Below, one piece after another: positions 15,929 to 24,606 of a DNA stretch of 44,686 bases. Where the stretch lies: NCBI RefSeq assembly GCF_009932375.1, contig NZ_BLJG01000028.1:1-44686 (forward strand), read 5' to 3'. The stretch comes from Pseudomonas juntendi. Lineage in GTDB: Bacteria > Pseudomonadota > Gammaproteobacteria > Pseudomonadales > Pseudomonadaceae. Made by a program: the position numbers and the translations under genes. Positions within the stretch are counted from its first letter, which is position 1; each line of letters begins with the position of its first letter. The notes under the pieces were generated by a model. That model saw only the letters and a program-made list of their open reading frames with translations, made no database searches and was not told where the DNA came from.

Positions 15929-16609
15929 ATGAAACTGCTGATCGTCGAAGACCAGGCCCGTACCGGCCAGTACTTGCGCCAGGGCCTGAACGAGGCCGGC
16001 TTCGCCACCGAACTGGCCAGCGACGGGGAGACCGGCCAGTTCCTGGCCCTGAGCGGCGACCACGACCTGCTGATCCTGGATGTGATGCTGCCCGGTCGCG
16101 ACGGTTGGCAGATCCTCCAGGCCGTGCGCCAGGCCGGTCGGGATACGCCTGTGCTGTTCCTGACCGCGCGCGATGCCGTCGAGGACCGGGTACATGGCCT
16201 GGAGCTGGGCGCAGACGATTACCTGGTCAAACCGTTCGCCTTTTCCGAACTGCTGGCGCGGGTGCGCAGCCTGCTGCGGCGTGGCGCCAGCCCGAGCCAG
16301 GACACCACCCTGAGCCTGGCCGACCTGCGCCTGGACCTGATCCGCCGCCGCGCCGAACGCGCAGGCAGCCGTATCGACCTGACCGCCAAGGAATTTTCCC
16401 TGCTGGAACTGTTGCTGCGCCGGCAGGGCGAAGTGCTGCCCAAGTCGCTGATTGCCTCACAGGTGTGGGACATGAACTTCGACAGCGACACCAATGTGAT
16501 CGAAGTGGCAATCCGCCGCCTGCGCCTGAAAATCGACGACCCGCACCCCAACAAGCTGATCCACACCGTGCGCGGCATGGGCTATGTACTCGAAGAGCGG
16601 CCAGCGTGA
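15929..16609 (+). CDS. copR: Heavy-metal response regulator, OmpR/CopR type
   Basis: A 226-residue two-domain regulator. The receiver (1-118) has the acidic pair E7/D8, phospho-acceptor D51 ([14 protein letters not shown]), the threonine of VLFLTARDA and the lysine of [10 protein letters not shown]. The OmpR-type winged helix (130-222) ends in [20 protein letters not shown] and [11 protein letters not shown]. This close form ([19 protein letters not shown]) is that of the CopR/CzcR/IrlR metal group. Its neighbour is a cupredoxin gene, which favours copper. The stop codon shares one base with the sensor start (TGATG). The gene symbol rests on similarity and context only. Confidence 0.88.
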   Translation: MKLLIVEDQARTGQYLRQGLNEAGFATELASDGETGQFLALSGDHDLLILDVMLPGRDGWQILQAVRQAGRDTPVLFLTARDAVEDRVHGLELGADDYLVKPFAFSELLARVRSLLRRGASPSQDTTLSLADLRLDLIRRRAERAGSRIDLTAKEFSLLELLLRRQGEVLPKSLIASQVWDMNFDSDTNVIEVAIRRLRLKIDDPHPNKLIHTVRGMGYVLEERPA

Positions 16610-17958
16610 TGCGCCGGGTATCCCTCGGTAGCCGCCTGGCGCTGCTGTTCGCCGCCTGCACCGCCGCGGTTTCGCTGGGCGCCGGCCTGTTGTTCAACCG
16701 GGCCAGTGAGCAGCACTTCATCGAACTGGATCAACAACTACTCGCCTCACGGCTGTCGCTGCTGCGCACGCAACTGGCCGGCATCCATAACGCCGAAGCG
16801 CTGAAGGCGCGCCTGCCCACCCTGCGCGAAGCGCTGAGCCATCAAGCCGACCTGGCCTTGCGCATCAGCGGCGCCGACGGCACGCCCTGGTTCGCCAGCC
16901 GCAGCGGCCTGCCGCCGGCAGTGCTGCCGACCGGGCTGGGCACCCAGCATGCCCAAGGGGCGGACTACCGCAGCCTGACCGCGCCCTTGGCGCCGGGCAG
17001 CAACGCATCGCCACAACTGGCGTTGTACCTTGATATCACGCACCACCAGCATTTCCTGCAAGGCATGCAGCGCCTGATCTGGCTGACCGTCGGCCTGTCG
17101 GCGCTGGCCACCGCGCTGCTGGGCGCCTGGGCGGCCCGCAGCGGTCTGCGGCCGTTGCGGCAAATGGGCCAGGTGGCCGCTGGGGTGTCGGCTCGCTCGC
17201 TCACCACCCGCCTGCCAGTGGCCCAGATGCCCGAAGAACTGGCCGAGCTGGCCAGCACCATGAACGCCATGCTGCAGCGCCTGGACGATGCGTTCCAGCG
17301 CCTGTCGGCGTTCTCCGCCGACATCGCCCACGAGCTTCGCACACCGCTGTCCAACCTGCTGACCCACACCCAGGTCACCCTCACCCGCCCGCGCAGCCTG
17401 GAAGAATACCGCGAGGCCCTGCATGGCAACCTGGAGGAGCTGCAATGGATGGCGCAGATGATCAATGACATGCTGTTCCTCGCCAAGGCCGACCATGGGC
17501 TGCTCGTGCCTGGGCAAGCGCCACTGGCACTGCATGAGGAAGTGGATGCGCTGCTGGAATACTACGCACCGCTGGCCGAAGACGGCGACGTGCAGATGCT
17601 GCGCGAAGGTGAGGCCATGCTGCACGGCGACCGGCACATGCTGCGCCGGGCCCTGTCCAACCTGCTGGATAACGCCCTGCGCTTTACCCCGGCAGGCGGG
17701 CAGATACGGGTGGCCCTGGCAGCGGGGCCCAGCATCAGCGTGGCCAATACCGGCGCGGCCATCGAGCCCGCGGCCCTGCCACGGCTGTTCGACCGCTTCT
17801 ACCGGGTACACCCGGCACGCCGTGAAGGCAGTAGCGAGCATGCCGGCCTGGGGCTGGCGATTACCCGGTCGATCGTGCAGGCCCATGGCGGCTGCATTCG
17901 CGCGGAGTGCGCGCAGGGGTGGACGCGCTTCGTGATCGAATTCACTGAAGGCCGGTGA
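16609..17958 (+). CDS. copS: Heavy-metal sensor histidine kinase, CopS type
   Basis: A 449-residue inner-membrane kinase. Membrane helices lie at about 9-29 and 155-176 around a periplasmic sensor of roughly 125 residues. That loop contains a cluster of histidines near its end (DITHHQHFL, 146-150) that could bind metal. A HAMP segment follows (about 177-230). The HisKA dimerisation domain has H241 (FSADIAHELRTPLSN), and the ATPase domain has N-box SNLLDNALRF and G-boxes ending in GLGLAITRSI. It begins on the last base of copR, so the two are translationally coupled. The signal is inferred to be copper or a similar ion. Confidence 0.9.
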   Translation: MRRVSLGSRLALLFAACTAAVSLGAGLLFNRASEQHFIELDQQLLASRLSLLRTQLAGIHNAEALKARLPTLREALSHQADLALRISGADGTPWFASRSGLPPAVLPTGLGTQHAQGADYRSLTAPLAPGSNASPQLALYLDITHHQHFLQGMQRLIWLTVGLSALATALLGAWAARSGLRPLRQMGQVAAGVSARSLTTRLPVAQMPEELAELASTMNAMLQRLDDAFQRLSAFSADIAHELRTPLSNLLTHTQVTLTRPRSLEEYREALHGNLEELQWMAQMINDMLFLAKADHGLLVPGQAPLALHEEVDALLEYYAPLAEDGDVQMLREGEAMLHGDRHMLRRALSNLLDNALRFTPAGGQIRVALAAGPSISVANTGAAIEPAALPRLFDRFYRVHPARREGSSEHAGLGLAITRSIVQAHGGCIRAECAQGWTRFVIEFTEGR

Positions 17959-17962
17959 AATA

Positions 17963-17977
17963 GGCTGCCTTGCAGCC
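17963..17977. terminator. Short hairpin between convergent copS and lolE
   Basis: GGCTGC and GCAGCC form a 6-bp stem with a CTT loop in the 44-base gap between stops. No T-run follows; weak evidence for termination. Confidence 0.3.
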
Positions 17978-18002
17978 CGCTGCGCAAGCCTTCAGCTGTG
18001 GC

Positions 18003-19244
18003 TCAAACCGCCAGGCCAATGGCCGGCTGCACCTGCGAAGCCCGGTAAGCCGGGTAGATGGTTGCCAGGAAGCTCATCACCAGGCCGGCGGTGCAGATCA
18101 TCAGCACATCGCTCCCCTCCAGCTGCGACGGCAAACTGCTGACGAAGTACACATCCGAGGTGAAGATGTGCTGCCCGCTCACCCGCTCCAGCCAGCCGAC
18201 GATCTGGCTGACGTTCAGCGCGGCAATCACGCCCAGCACCCCGCCAATCAGCGTGCCGACAATACCGATCAGGCTGCCCTGGACCATGAACGTACCCATG
18301 ATCTGCGCTGGCGTGGCGCCCAGGGTGCGCAAAATGGCGATGTCCGGGCCTTTGTCGTTCACCACCATCACCAGGGTGGCGATGATGTTGAACGCCGCCA
18401 CTGCAATGATCATCATCAGCAACAGGCCGATCATGGTCTTTTCCATCTTCATTGCACTGAACAGGCTGCCCTGGGTGTGCGACCAGTCATCGGCACGGTA
18501 GCCATCGCCCAGCCCGGCGGCGATGGCCTTGGACACCTGCGGCGCGGCGTACAGGTCGTGCAGCTTCAGGCGCACGCCTTGCACCTGGCCCGGCGCCCAG
18601 CGCTGCATCTGGCCAGCATCGGCCATATGGATATAGGCCTGGGAGCCATCCAGTTCGGCGCCGACCTTGAAGATGCCGACCACGGTCAGGCGCTGCATGC
18701 GCGGGGTGATACCGCCCGGCTCCTTGCTGATTTCAGGCACGATCAAGGTCAGCTTGTCGCCGGTATTCAGGCGGAAACGGCGGGCCGTGAGCTCACCGAT
18801 GACCACGCCGAACTCACCGGGCTGCAGGTCCTGCAAGCGGCCCTGGACGATGTGCTGGCCGACGATGGAGACCTTGCTCTCCTCGGCCGGGTCGATACCG
18901 CTCACCTGAATCGGCTGCATCGCGCCCTTGTACGAGAGCATGCCTTCCATTTCGGTAATGGGCGCGGCGGCCATCACTGCCGGGTTCTGCAGCGCCGCAT
19001 CGGCAACCTTGTGCCAGTCGTCCAGTGGCTGCACCCCGAGGATGGCGGCATGCGGCACCAGGCCCAGGATGCGCGAGCTCATTTCGCGCTGGAAGCCGTT
19101 CATCACCGACAGCACCACGATCATCGCCAGCACGCCCAGCGACAGGCCGATCATCGAGGTCATGGAGATGAACGAGATGAAGTGGTTGCGGCGCTTGGCT
19201 CGGGTGTAGCGCGCGCCGATGAAAATGGGCAAGGGTCTGAACAT
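18003..19244 (-). CDS. lolE: Lipoprotein-releasing ABC transporter permease (LolC/E family, second copy)
   Basis: A 413-residue permease paralogous to the gene at 19997-21247. Both begin [20 protein letters not shown], and both have MTSMIGLSLGV, [12 protein letters not shown], then a large periplasmic domain (about 65-265). Three C-terminal helices follow, with [15 protein letters not shown] and [12 protein letters not shown]. With LolD it forms the inner-membrane machine that extracts outer-membrane lipoproteins and hands them to LolA. The ATG at 19244 aligns with the paralogue; a GTG four codons earlier is possible. A strong intrinsic terminator separates it from lolD. The C/E assignment between the two copies is tentative. 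Confidence 0.92.
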   Translation of the reverse strand: MFRPLPIFIGARYTRAKRRNHFISFISMTSMIGLSLGVLAMIVVLSVMNGFQREMSSRILGLVPHAAILGVQPLDDWHKVADAALQNPAVMAAAPITEMEGMLSYKGAMQPIQVSGIDPAEESKVSIVGQHIVQGRLQDLQPGEFGVVIGELTARRFRLNTGDKLTLIVPEISKEPGGITPRMQRLTVVGIFKVGAELDGSQAYIHMADAGQMQRWAPGQVQGVRLKLHDLYAAPQVSKAIAAGLGDGYRADDWSHTQGSLFSAMKMEKTMIGLLLMMIIAVAAFNIIATLVMVVNDKGPDIAILRTLGATPAQIMGTFMVQGSLIGIVGTLIGGVLGVIAALNVSQIVGWLERVSGQHIFTSDVYFVSSLPSQLEGSDVLMICTAGLVMSFLATIYPAYRASQVQPAIGLAV

Positions 19245-19273
19245 GTACGAAATCACCCAATGAAAACAGGAAA

Positions 19274-19297
19274 ACGGGGCAACGCCTGTTGCCCCGT
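19274..19297 (-). terminator. Intrinsic terminator between lolD and lolE
   Basis: On the minus strand a 10-bp perfect stem (ACGGGGCAAC / GTTGCCCCGT) with a 4-base loop is followed by TTTTCCTGTTTT. This is a good rho-independent terminator, located 9 bases after lolD and 30 bases before lolE. Confidence 0.75.
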
Positions 19298-19305
19298 ACA
19301 GTCGC

Positions 19306-19989
19306 TCAGATTGCCACCAGGTGGCCGTCGTCGAGCTTCAATACACGGTCCATCTGGCGCGCCAGGCTGAGGTCGTGCGTTACCACCAGGAACGCTGTGC
19401 GCGAAGCACTGGACAGCTCCTGCATCAACTCCTGAATGCCTTGGGCAGTATGGTGGTCGAGGTTGCCGGTAGGCTCGTCGAGCATCACCAGGCCAGGGCG
19501 GTTGACCAGGGCCCGGGCAATGGCCACACGCTGGCGCTCGCCACCCGACAGCTCGGCCGGCTTGTGGTTGAGGCGGTGGCCCAGGCCTACGCGCTTGAGC
19601 AGTGCTTCGGCCCGCTCACGGGCCTCGGGGATGGGCGTGCGGCCGATCAGCAATGGCATGCACACGTTTTCGATGGCGGTGAATTCCGGCAGCAAGTGGT
19701 GAAACTGGTAGACGAAGCCCAGTTCACGGTTGCGCAGCAGGCCGCGGGCACGCTCACCCAGCGCCGACAGCTCTTCGCCCGCCAGCCAGACGCTGCCCTG
19801 GGTGGGCCGGTCAAGGCCGCCCAACAGGTTCAGCAAGGTGCTCTTGCCAGAGCCCGAGCTGCCGACGATGGCAATGCGCTCACCGGCGTGCAGCTCCAGG
19901 TTGAGGCCGGACAGCACCTGTACCGACTCCGGGCCCTCGTCGTAGGACTTGCCCAGGTTGCGGCAACTCAGAACGGCTTTATCACTCAT
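19306..19989 (-). CDS. lolD: Lipoprotein-releasing system ATP-binding protein LolD
   Basis: A 227-residue ABC ATPase of the MacB/LolD group that powers release of lipoproteins from the inner membrane. Walker A is GSSGSGKST (about 43-51), the Q-loop is [13 protein letters not shown], the signature is [15 protein letters not shown], Walker B is [12 protein letters not shown] and the switch is VVTHD. The usual LolD length points to the ATG at 19989, which has GAGTGAG upstream. Another ATG at 20004 overlaps the lolC stop. The close junction with lolC indicates coupled translation. Confidence 0.95.
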   Translation of the reverse strand: MSDKAVLSCRNLGKSYDEGPESVQVLSGLNLELHAGERIAIVGSSGSGKSTLLNLLGGLDRPTQGSVWLAGEELSALGERARGLLRNRELGFVYQFHHLLPEFTAIENVCMPLLIGRTPIPEARERAEALLKRVGLGHRLNHKPAELSGGERQRVAIARALVNRPGLVMLDEPTGNLDHHTAQGIQELMQELSSASRTAFLVVTHDLSLARQMDRVLKLDDGHLVAI

Positions 19990-19996
19990 GCGCGAC

Positions 19997-21247
19997 TCAC
20001 TCATAACGTAGCGCCTCGGCAGGCTGGGTGCGGGCCGCACGCCAGGCCGGGTACAAGGTGGCGAAGAAACTCAGGACCAGCGCCGCGCCACAGACCATGT
20101 ACACGTCCTGGGCCTGGATCTGCGACGGCAGGTAATCGATGAAATACACGTCGGCATTGAGGAACTTGTGCCCGATCAGTTTCTCGATGCCGGCGATGGC
20201 GGCACTGACATTCAGTGCGGCAAGAATGCCGACCACGGCGCCGATCAGGGTACCGATCACCCCGATCACCGTGCCCTGGACCATGAAGATGAGCATGATT
20301 TGCCCGGGCGTCGCGCCGAGGGTGCGCAAGATGGCGATGTCGCCACGCTTGTCGTTGACCACCATCACCAGCGTGGAAATGATGTTGAACGCGGCCACCG
20401 CCACGATCAGCAGCAACAGCAGGCCGATCATGGCTTTTTCCATGCGGATCGCCTGGTACAGGTTACCGTGGGTACGGGTCCAGTCACGGCTGTAGAACGC
20501 CTGGTCACCCAACTGCTGGGCAATGCTCCAGGCTACCCGCGGCGCCTGGAACAGGTCGTCGAATTTCAGGCGCAGGCCCTGCACCTGGTCGGGCTTCCAG
20601 CGGTGCAGGCGCGACAGGTCGCTGATGTTGGTCAAGCCCAGGTAGCCGTCGATCTCGCCCGCGCCAACGTGGAAGGTGCCGACCACGGTGAAGCGCTTCA
20701 TGCGCGGGAACATGCCGGCCGGGGTCACGCTGACCTCGGGGGCGACGAAGGTGAGCTTGTCGCCAATGGCCACACCCAGCTTGGCCGCCGCCTTGTCACC
20801 GATCATGATCCCCCACTCGCCCGGCGCCAACTGGTCCAGGCGCCCCTGCAAGACAAAGTTGTCGATGATCGACACCTCGCGCTCGCGGGCCGGGTCGATG
20901 CCATTGAGCAGCACTTTCTGCACCTTGCCATCGTGGGTCAGCAGGCCTTGCATCTGGGTGAACGGCGCAACCGCCACCACCTGCGGATTCTGCTTTACTT
21001 GTTGGGCAAGGGCCTGCCAATCGGCAATGGGTTGGCCGCTCTCCAGCGTGGCATGCGGGATCATGCCCAGCACGCGGGTACGCATCTCGTGGTCGAAACC
21101 GTTCATCACCGACAGCACCACGATCATCACCACCACGCCCAGGGCGAGGCCGATCATCGAGGTCAGGGAAATGAACGAGACGAAGTGATTGCGACGTTTG
21201 GCACGGGTATAACGCGTACCGATAAATGCGAAAAGAGGTCTGAACAT
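19997..21247 (-). CDS. lolC: Lipoprotein-releasing ABC transporter permease (LolC/E family, first copy)
   Basis: A 416-residue inner-membrane permease. The N-terminal helix is at about 22-45 ([21 protein letters not shown]), with a periplasmic domain at about 65-265 and three C-terminal helices starting at [20 protein letters not shown]. The protein ends PAEALRYE. It is first in the lolC-lolD(-lolE) order and begins 93 bases from the divergent PilZ gene. It shares most of its pattern with the lolE copy, so the pair is an old duplication forming the LolCD2E heteromer. Essential in E. coli for outer-membrane lipoprotein sorting. Confidence 0.93.
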   Translation of the reverse strand: MFRPLFAFIGTRYTRAKRRNHFVSFISLTSMIGLALGVVVMIVVLSVMNGFDHEMRTRVLGMIPHATLESGQPIADWQALAQQVKQNPQVVAVAPFTQMQGLLTHDGKVQKVLLNGIDPAREREVSIIDNFVLQGRLDQLAPGEWGIMIGDKAAAKLGVAIGDKLTFVAPEVSVTPAGMFPRMKRFTVVGTFHVGAGEIDGYLGLTNISDLSRLHRWKPDQVQGLRLKFDDLFQAPRVAWSIAQQLGDQAFYSRDWTRTHGNLYQAIRMEKAMIGLLLLLIVAVAAFNIISTLVMVVNDKRGDIAILRTLGATPGQIMLIFMVQGTVIGVIGTLIGAVVGILAALNVSAAIAGIEKLIGHKFLNADVYFIDYLPSQIQAQDVYMVCGAALVLSFFATLYPAWRAARTQPAEALRYE

Positions 21248-21340
21248 GTCGGGGCTTGTTCGGATGAAAGGGAACGTCCTTGTGGCGAGGCGCCTACGGC
21301 GGCTTTACACTCGGACCACCGCCGCTACCTTGGGTTCGCC

Positions 21341-21925
21341 ATGACGACATTAGACGAAGAAGATCGCCGCGAATACTACCGCATCGACGATCGGATCGCA
21401 CTTCAAATAAGCCCCCTAAGCGCGGCCGAAGCCCTTGACCCAGATGTATTGCAAGATGATTCCCCACTGTTCAACCTGCTCAGCGAGCTGCACCTGTCAG
21501 ACTTCGAGGCGCAGCACCTGCTGCGCCAGCTGAGCGACAAGGACCGCACCCTGGCCGCCTTCCTGCGCGCGCAGAACAAACGCCTCGACCTGCTCAGTGC
21601 AGTGGTCGCCCAGACCCTGCTCGGCGAAGTCGGGCAACCCCAGCCAGTGGTCATTTCCGAAGGCGGTATCGAATTCACCCAGCACAACCCGCTCGCCCCC
21701 GGCACCCGGGTCAAGGTGAAAATGGTGCTGATGCCTCGTGCCCACGGCCTGCTGCTGCGCGGTAAAGTCACCCACTGCGACCAGCGCACCGGGGGCGGTT
21801 ACGACGTCGGCACCGAGTTCATCGACATGACCGACGCCCAACGGCAACTGCTGGCCCGTTACATCCTGCAGCGCCAACAGCAGCAACGGCGCCAGCAACT
21901 GGAACAGAACAGCCCTGCATCCTGA
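21341..21925 (+). CDS. PilZ-domain protein, two-part
   Basis: A 194-residue protein. RxxxR appears early as RREYYRIDD (about 9-17). A helical stretch (about 40-95) follows, then a PilZ barrel at about 100-180, with ISEGGIEF in the second-motif position (D/N replaced by I, Ser and Gly-Gly retained) and VGTEFIDM. The early RxxxR separated by an insert from the barrel resembles the Pseudomonas PilZ proteins near lolCDE that I remember. c-di-GMP binding is likely but the altered second motif makes it less certain. The C-terminus is glutamine-rich (LQRQQQQRRQQLEQ). It diverges from lolC and is followed after 30 bases by the phosphodiesterase gene. Confidence 0.8.
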   Translation: MTTLDEEDRREYYRIDDRIALQISPLSAAEALDPDVLQDDSPLFNLLSELHLSDFEAQHLLRQLSDKDRTLAAFLRAQNKRLDLLSAVVAQTLLGEVGQPQPVVISEGGIEFTQHNPLAPGTRVKVKMVLMPRAHGLLLRGKVTHCDQRTGGGYDVGTEFIDMTDAQRQLLARYILQRQQQQRRQQLEQNSPAS

Positions 21926-21955
21926 ACCTGTTTTCTCTGATCTGAAGGAACGAAC

Positions 21956-22678
21956 GTGACCCTGATCTACGGCCATCGCGGCGCCAAGGGCGAAGCACCC
22001 GAAAATACCCTGACCAGCTTCCAGCAGTGCCTGGCACACGGCGTGACCCGCTGCGAACTGGACCTGCACCTGTCAGCCGACAACCAGCTGATGGTGATCC
22101 ACGACGCCACCCTCAAGCGCACCACCGGCCGGCGCGGCAAGGTGGTCGAACACCCGGCCGCCGACCTGGTCAAGGTCGATGCCCGCAAGGGTGGACCAGG
22201 CCACGTGCAGCCCTGCCCGATCCCCACGCTGGAAGAGCTGTTCCAGAAATGCCCGTTCGAGCACTGGCAACTGGAAGTGAAAAGCGCCTCGCGCACGCGC
22301 GCTGCCACCACCGTCCTGGCCATCCGCGAGCTGGCCCAGCAGTACAACTTGCTGGACAAGGTCACCATCACCTCCAGCTCGCGCGAAGTACTGGGTGCAG
22401 CCCAGGAGCTGGTGCCAGATGTGAAACGTGGGCTGGTGGCGGAGTACGCGTGGCTCGACCCGTTGAAGGTCGCCCAGAACTACGGCTGCGATTTGCTGGC
22501 CCTGAACTGGACGCTATGCACCCCTGAACGCCTGCTCAAAGCACAGGCCCAGGGTTTGCACGTGTCGGTGTGGACGGTCAACGAGCCGGCACTGATGCGC
22601 CGGCTGGCTGACTTTGGCGTGGACAGCCTGATTACAGACTTTCCCGGTTTGGCCAAGACCACCCTCGGGCAGGGTTGA
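21956..22678 (+). CDS. Glycerophosphodiester phosphodiesterase
   Basis: A 240-residue GDPD of the cytoplasmic (UgpQ-like) type that splits glycerophosphodiesters into glycerol 3-phosphate and an alcohol. The catalytic histidine pair is present: H7-R8 in YGHRGAKGEAPENTL and H49 in VIHDATLKRTTG. Metal ligands are in CELDLHLSADNQL and LEVKS, and the C-terminal VWTVNEPALMRRLADFGVDSLITDFP is typical. No signal peptide. The start is GTG with AAGGAACGAAC upstream; no nearer ATG exists. It is probably co-transcribed with the PilZ gene. Confidence 0.92.
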   Translation: MTLIYGHRGAKGEAPENTLTSFQQCLAHGVTRCELDLHLSADNQLMVIHDATLKRTTGRRGKVVEHPAADLVKVDARKGGPGHVQPCPIPTLEELFQKCPFEHWQLEVKSASRTRAATTVLAIRELAQQYNLLDKVTITSSSREVLGAAQELVPDVKRGLVAEYAWLDPLKVAQNYGCDLLALNWTLCTPERLLKAQAQGLHVSVWTVNEPALMRRLADFGVDSLITDFPGLAKTTLGQG

Positions 22679-22687
22679 AATCGGTCT

Positions 22688-22716
22688 CTCCGACCGGCTC
22701 AGGCCACCGGTCGGAG
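22688..22716. terminator. Hairpin between convergent phosphodiesterase gene and sthA
   Basis: CTCCGACCGG and CCGGTCGGAG form a 10-bp perfect stem with a 9-base loop, filling most of the 42-base gap between the two stop codons. T-runs are missing on both sides, so it is called by position and stem strength. Confidence 0.55.
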
Positions 22717-22720
22717 CCGC

Positions 22721-24115
22721 TCAAAAAAGCCGGTTCAGGCCGTCGTAGGCAGCTACCCGGTAGGCTTCGGCCATGGTCGGGTAGTTGAACGTGGTGTTGA
22801 CGAAATACTTCAGGTTGTTCTGCTCACCTGGCTGGTTCATGATCGCCTGGCCGATGTGGACAATCTCCGAGGCCTGGTAGCCGAAGCAGTGAACACCCAG
22901 GATTTCCAGGGTTTCGCGGTGGAACAGGATCTTCAGCATGCCTTGCGGCTCGCCGGCAATCTGCGCCCGCGCCATGCTCTTGAAGAACGCCTTGCCCACT
23001 TCGTACGGCACCTTGGCCTGGGTCAGCTCCTGCTCGTTCTTGCCGATCGAGCTGATTTCCGGAATGGTGTAGATGCCGGTCGGCACGTCATTGACGAAAC
23101 GCCAGCTGCCGTTGTCCACGATGCTGCCAGCGGCCGAGCGGCCCTGGTCATGGGCGGCACTGGCCAAGCTTGGCCAGCCGATCACGTCACCGGCGCCGTA
23201 GATGTTCGGCACGCTGGTACGGTACGCCTCGTCGACCTCGATCTGGCCCCGGCTGTTGACCTTGATGCCAATGTTCTCCAGGCCCAGCTTGTCGGTGTTG
23301 CCGGTACGGCCGTTGCACCACAGCAAGGCGTCGGCCTTGATCTTCTTGCCCGACTTCAGGTGCAGGATCACACCGTTGTCCAGGCCTTCGACGCGCTCAT
23401 AATCTTCGTTGTGGCGCACGGTGATGTTGTTGTTGCTGAAGTGGTAGCTCAGCGCCTGGGAAATTTCCGAGTCGAGGAAGCTCAGCAACTGGCCGCGGTT
23501 GTCCACCAGCTCTACCAGCACACCCAGGCCACTGAAGATCGAGGCGTATTCACAACCGATAACGCCGGCGCCGTAAACGATCAGCTTGCGCGGGGTGTGG
23601 CTGAGGCTGAGGATGGTATCGCTGTCGTAGACGCGCGGGTGGTGGAAGTCGATGTCGGCCGGGCGGTAGGGGCGTGAACCGGTCGCGATGATGATGTGCT
23701 TGGCATTGAGCTTTTCCACCACGCCGTTCGAGCACACCACTTCCACGGTCTGCTCGTCGGCAAAACTGCCGGTACCGACGAACACGTCAACCCGGTTGCG
23801 GGCGTAGTAGCCCGTGCGCGAAGCCACCTGCTTGGCGATGACCTTCTCGGCGCTTTTCAGCACGTCCGGGAACGAGAACCAACGCGGCTCGCCAATGGCA
23901 CGGAACATGGGGTTGGTGTTGAACTGCATGATCTGCCGCACCGAGTGACGCAGTGCCTTGGACGGGATGGTGCCCAGGTGGGTGCAGTTACCACCGACCT
24001 GGCGACGGTCATCGACCATCGCAACCTTGCGCCCTGCTTTGGCGGCATTCATTGCCGCGCCTTCACCGGCCGGGCCGGAACCCAGCACCACTACGTCGTA
24101 GTTGTAGACAGCCAT
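22721..24115 (-). CDS. sthA: Soluble pyridine nucleotide transhydrogenase
   Basis: A 464-residue flavoprotein that transfers hydride between NADPH and NAD+. The FAD-binding [15 protein letters not shown] is at 12-26 and the NAD-binding [17 protein letters not shown] at about 180-196. In [15 protein letters not shown] the second redox cysteine of lipoamide-dehydrogenase relatives is replaced by Thr, as expected for SthA. The dimerisation domain ends in [25 protein letters not shown]. The ATG at 24115 has GAAGGAGTACGC upstream, better than the longer in-frame start. Its promoter must lie in the long gap to gap. Confidence 0.96.
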   Translation of the reverse strand: MAVYNYDVVVLGSGPAGEGAAMNAAKAGRKVAMVDDRRQVGGNCTHLGTIPSKALRHSVRQIMQFNTNPMFRAIGEPRWFSFPDVLKSAEKVIAKQVASRTGYYARNRVDVFVGTGSFADEQTVEVVCSNGVVEKLNAKHIIIATGSRPYRPADIDFHHPRVYDSDTILSLSHTPRKLIVYGAGVIGCEYASIFSGLGVLVELVDNRGQLLSFLDSEISQALSYHFSNNNITVRHNEDYERVEGLDNGVILHLKSGKKIKADALLWCNGRTGNTDKLGLENIGIKVNSRGQIEVDEAYRTSVPNIYGAGDVIGWPSLASAAHDQGRSAAGSIVDNGSWRFVNDVPTGIYTIPEISSIGKNEQELTQAKVPYEVGKAFFKSMARAQIAGEPQGMLKILFHRETLEILGVHCFGYQASEIVHIGQAIMNQPGEQNNLKYFVNTTFNYPTMAEAYRVAAYDGLNRLF

Positions 24116-24554
24116 GCGTACTCCTTCAGAACTGGCCCGCAAGCCACGGTCGCTCGCGGGACGCGATCATGCCGCCGGGGCGCCATGAGAAAATTCGGGT
24201 GCAGTCTAATCAAGCGTGAACGCCGCGCACATTAACCCTTGGTCGCGTCGTAGGCCAATTTCGCCCGCACTACATATGCTTTACCGATCCCTGGCGGCAA
24301 TCATCCCTGCTTGCGCTTTCACTCGCCTTTCACCGCCTGCGCAAACGCGGGCGTAGCTCGGGAGACGCAGCCACCCCCGGCCCGAGTCACCCGAACGGCG
24401 GCACGGGCATGCGCACCGGGCGCCGGACGGGTATCGATAAGGGGTGCCAATAGCGCCGGCCATTGTCCTCGAAATAGTGCCGCTCGTCATCCGAGCCCAA
24501 GTGATTTACCGGGCGTACGCACCTGCAAAGGCCGCAGCAACATGAAAAGCAGGC
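24116..24554. other. Intergenic region between sthA and the gap terminator
   Basis: This gene-free stretch of about 440 bases lies upstream of sthA. Reading frames through it are short and arginine/proline-rich, without ribosome-binding sites. The part near sthA (24140-24300) is less GC-rich and contains the promoter candidate listed separately. The rest shows only short inverted repeats such as GCTCG-5-CGAGC at about 24482-24496. I see no RNA gene or operator with confidence. Confidence 0.6.
24229..24258 (-). promoter_or_regulatory. Weak sigma-70 promoter candidate for sthA
   Basis: On the minus strand TTGGCC (24253-24258) and TAATGT (24229-24234) are separated by 18 bases. This gives a leader of roughly 105 bases before the sthA ATG. 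The boxes are imperfect. Confidence 0.35.
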
Positions 24555-24585
24555 AAAAAAAACGGGAACCCGAAGGTTCCCGTTT
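24555..24585 (-). terminator. Intrinsic terminator of gap
   Basis: On the minus strand the stem AACGGGAACC / GGTTCCCGTT with a UUCG tetraloop is followed by a run of T. It starts 22 bases after the gap stop codon. Confidence 0.92.
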
Positions 24586-24606
24586 CTTCATTGCCTTACC
24601 CGCGAA

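Noticed and set aside
15775..16608. N-terminal extension of the sensor kinase frame through copR
   Set aside because: The frame is open by chance in GC-rich DNA. The kinase starts at 16609, where a signal-anchor helix and TGATG coupling are seen.
20168..21340. Plus-strand extension upstream of the second PilZ protein
   Set aside because: The extension is antisense to lolC. The natural ATG at 21341 starts directly before the RxxxR motif.
24281..24490. Possible 69-residue gene between sthA and gap
   Set aside because: No ribosome-binding site, arginine/cysteine-rich composition without pattern, and no supporting context.
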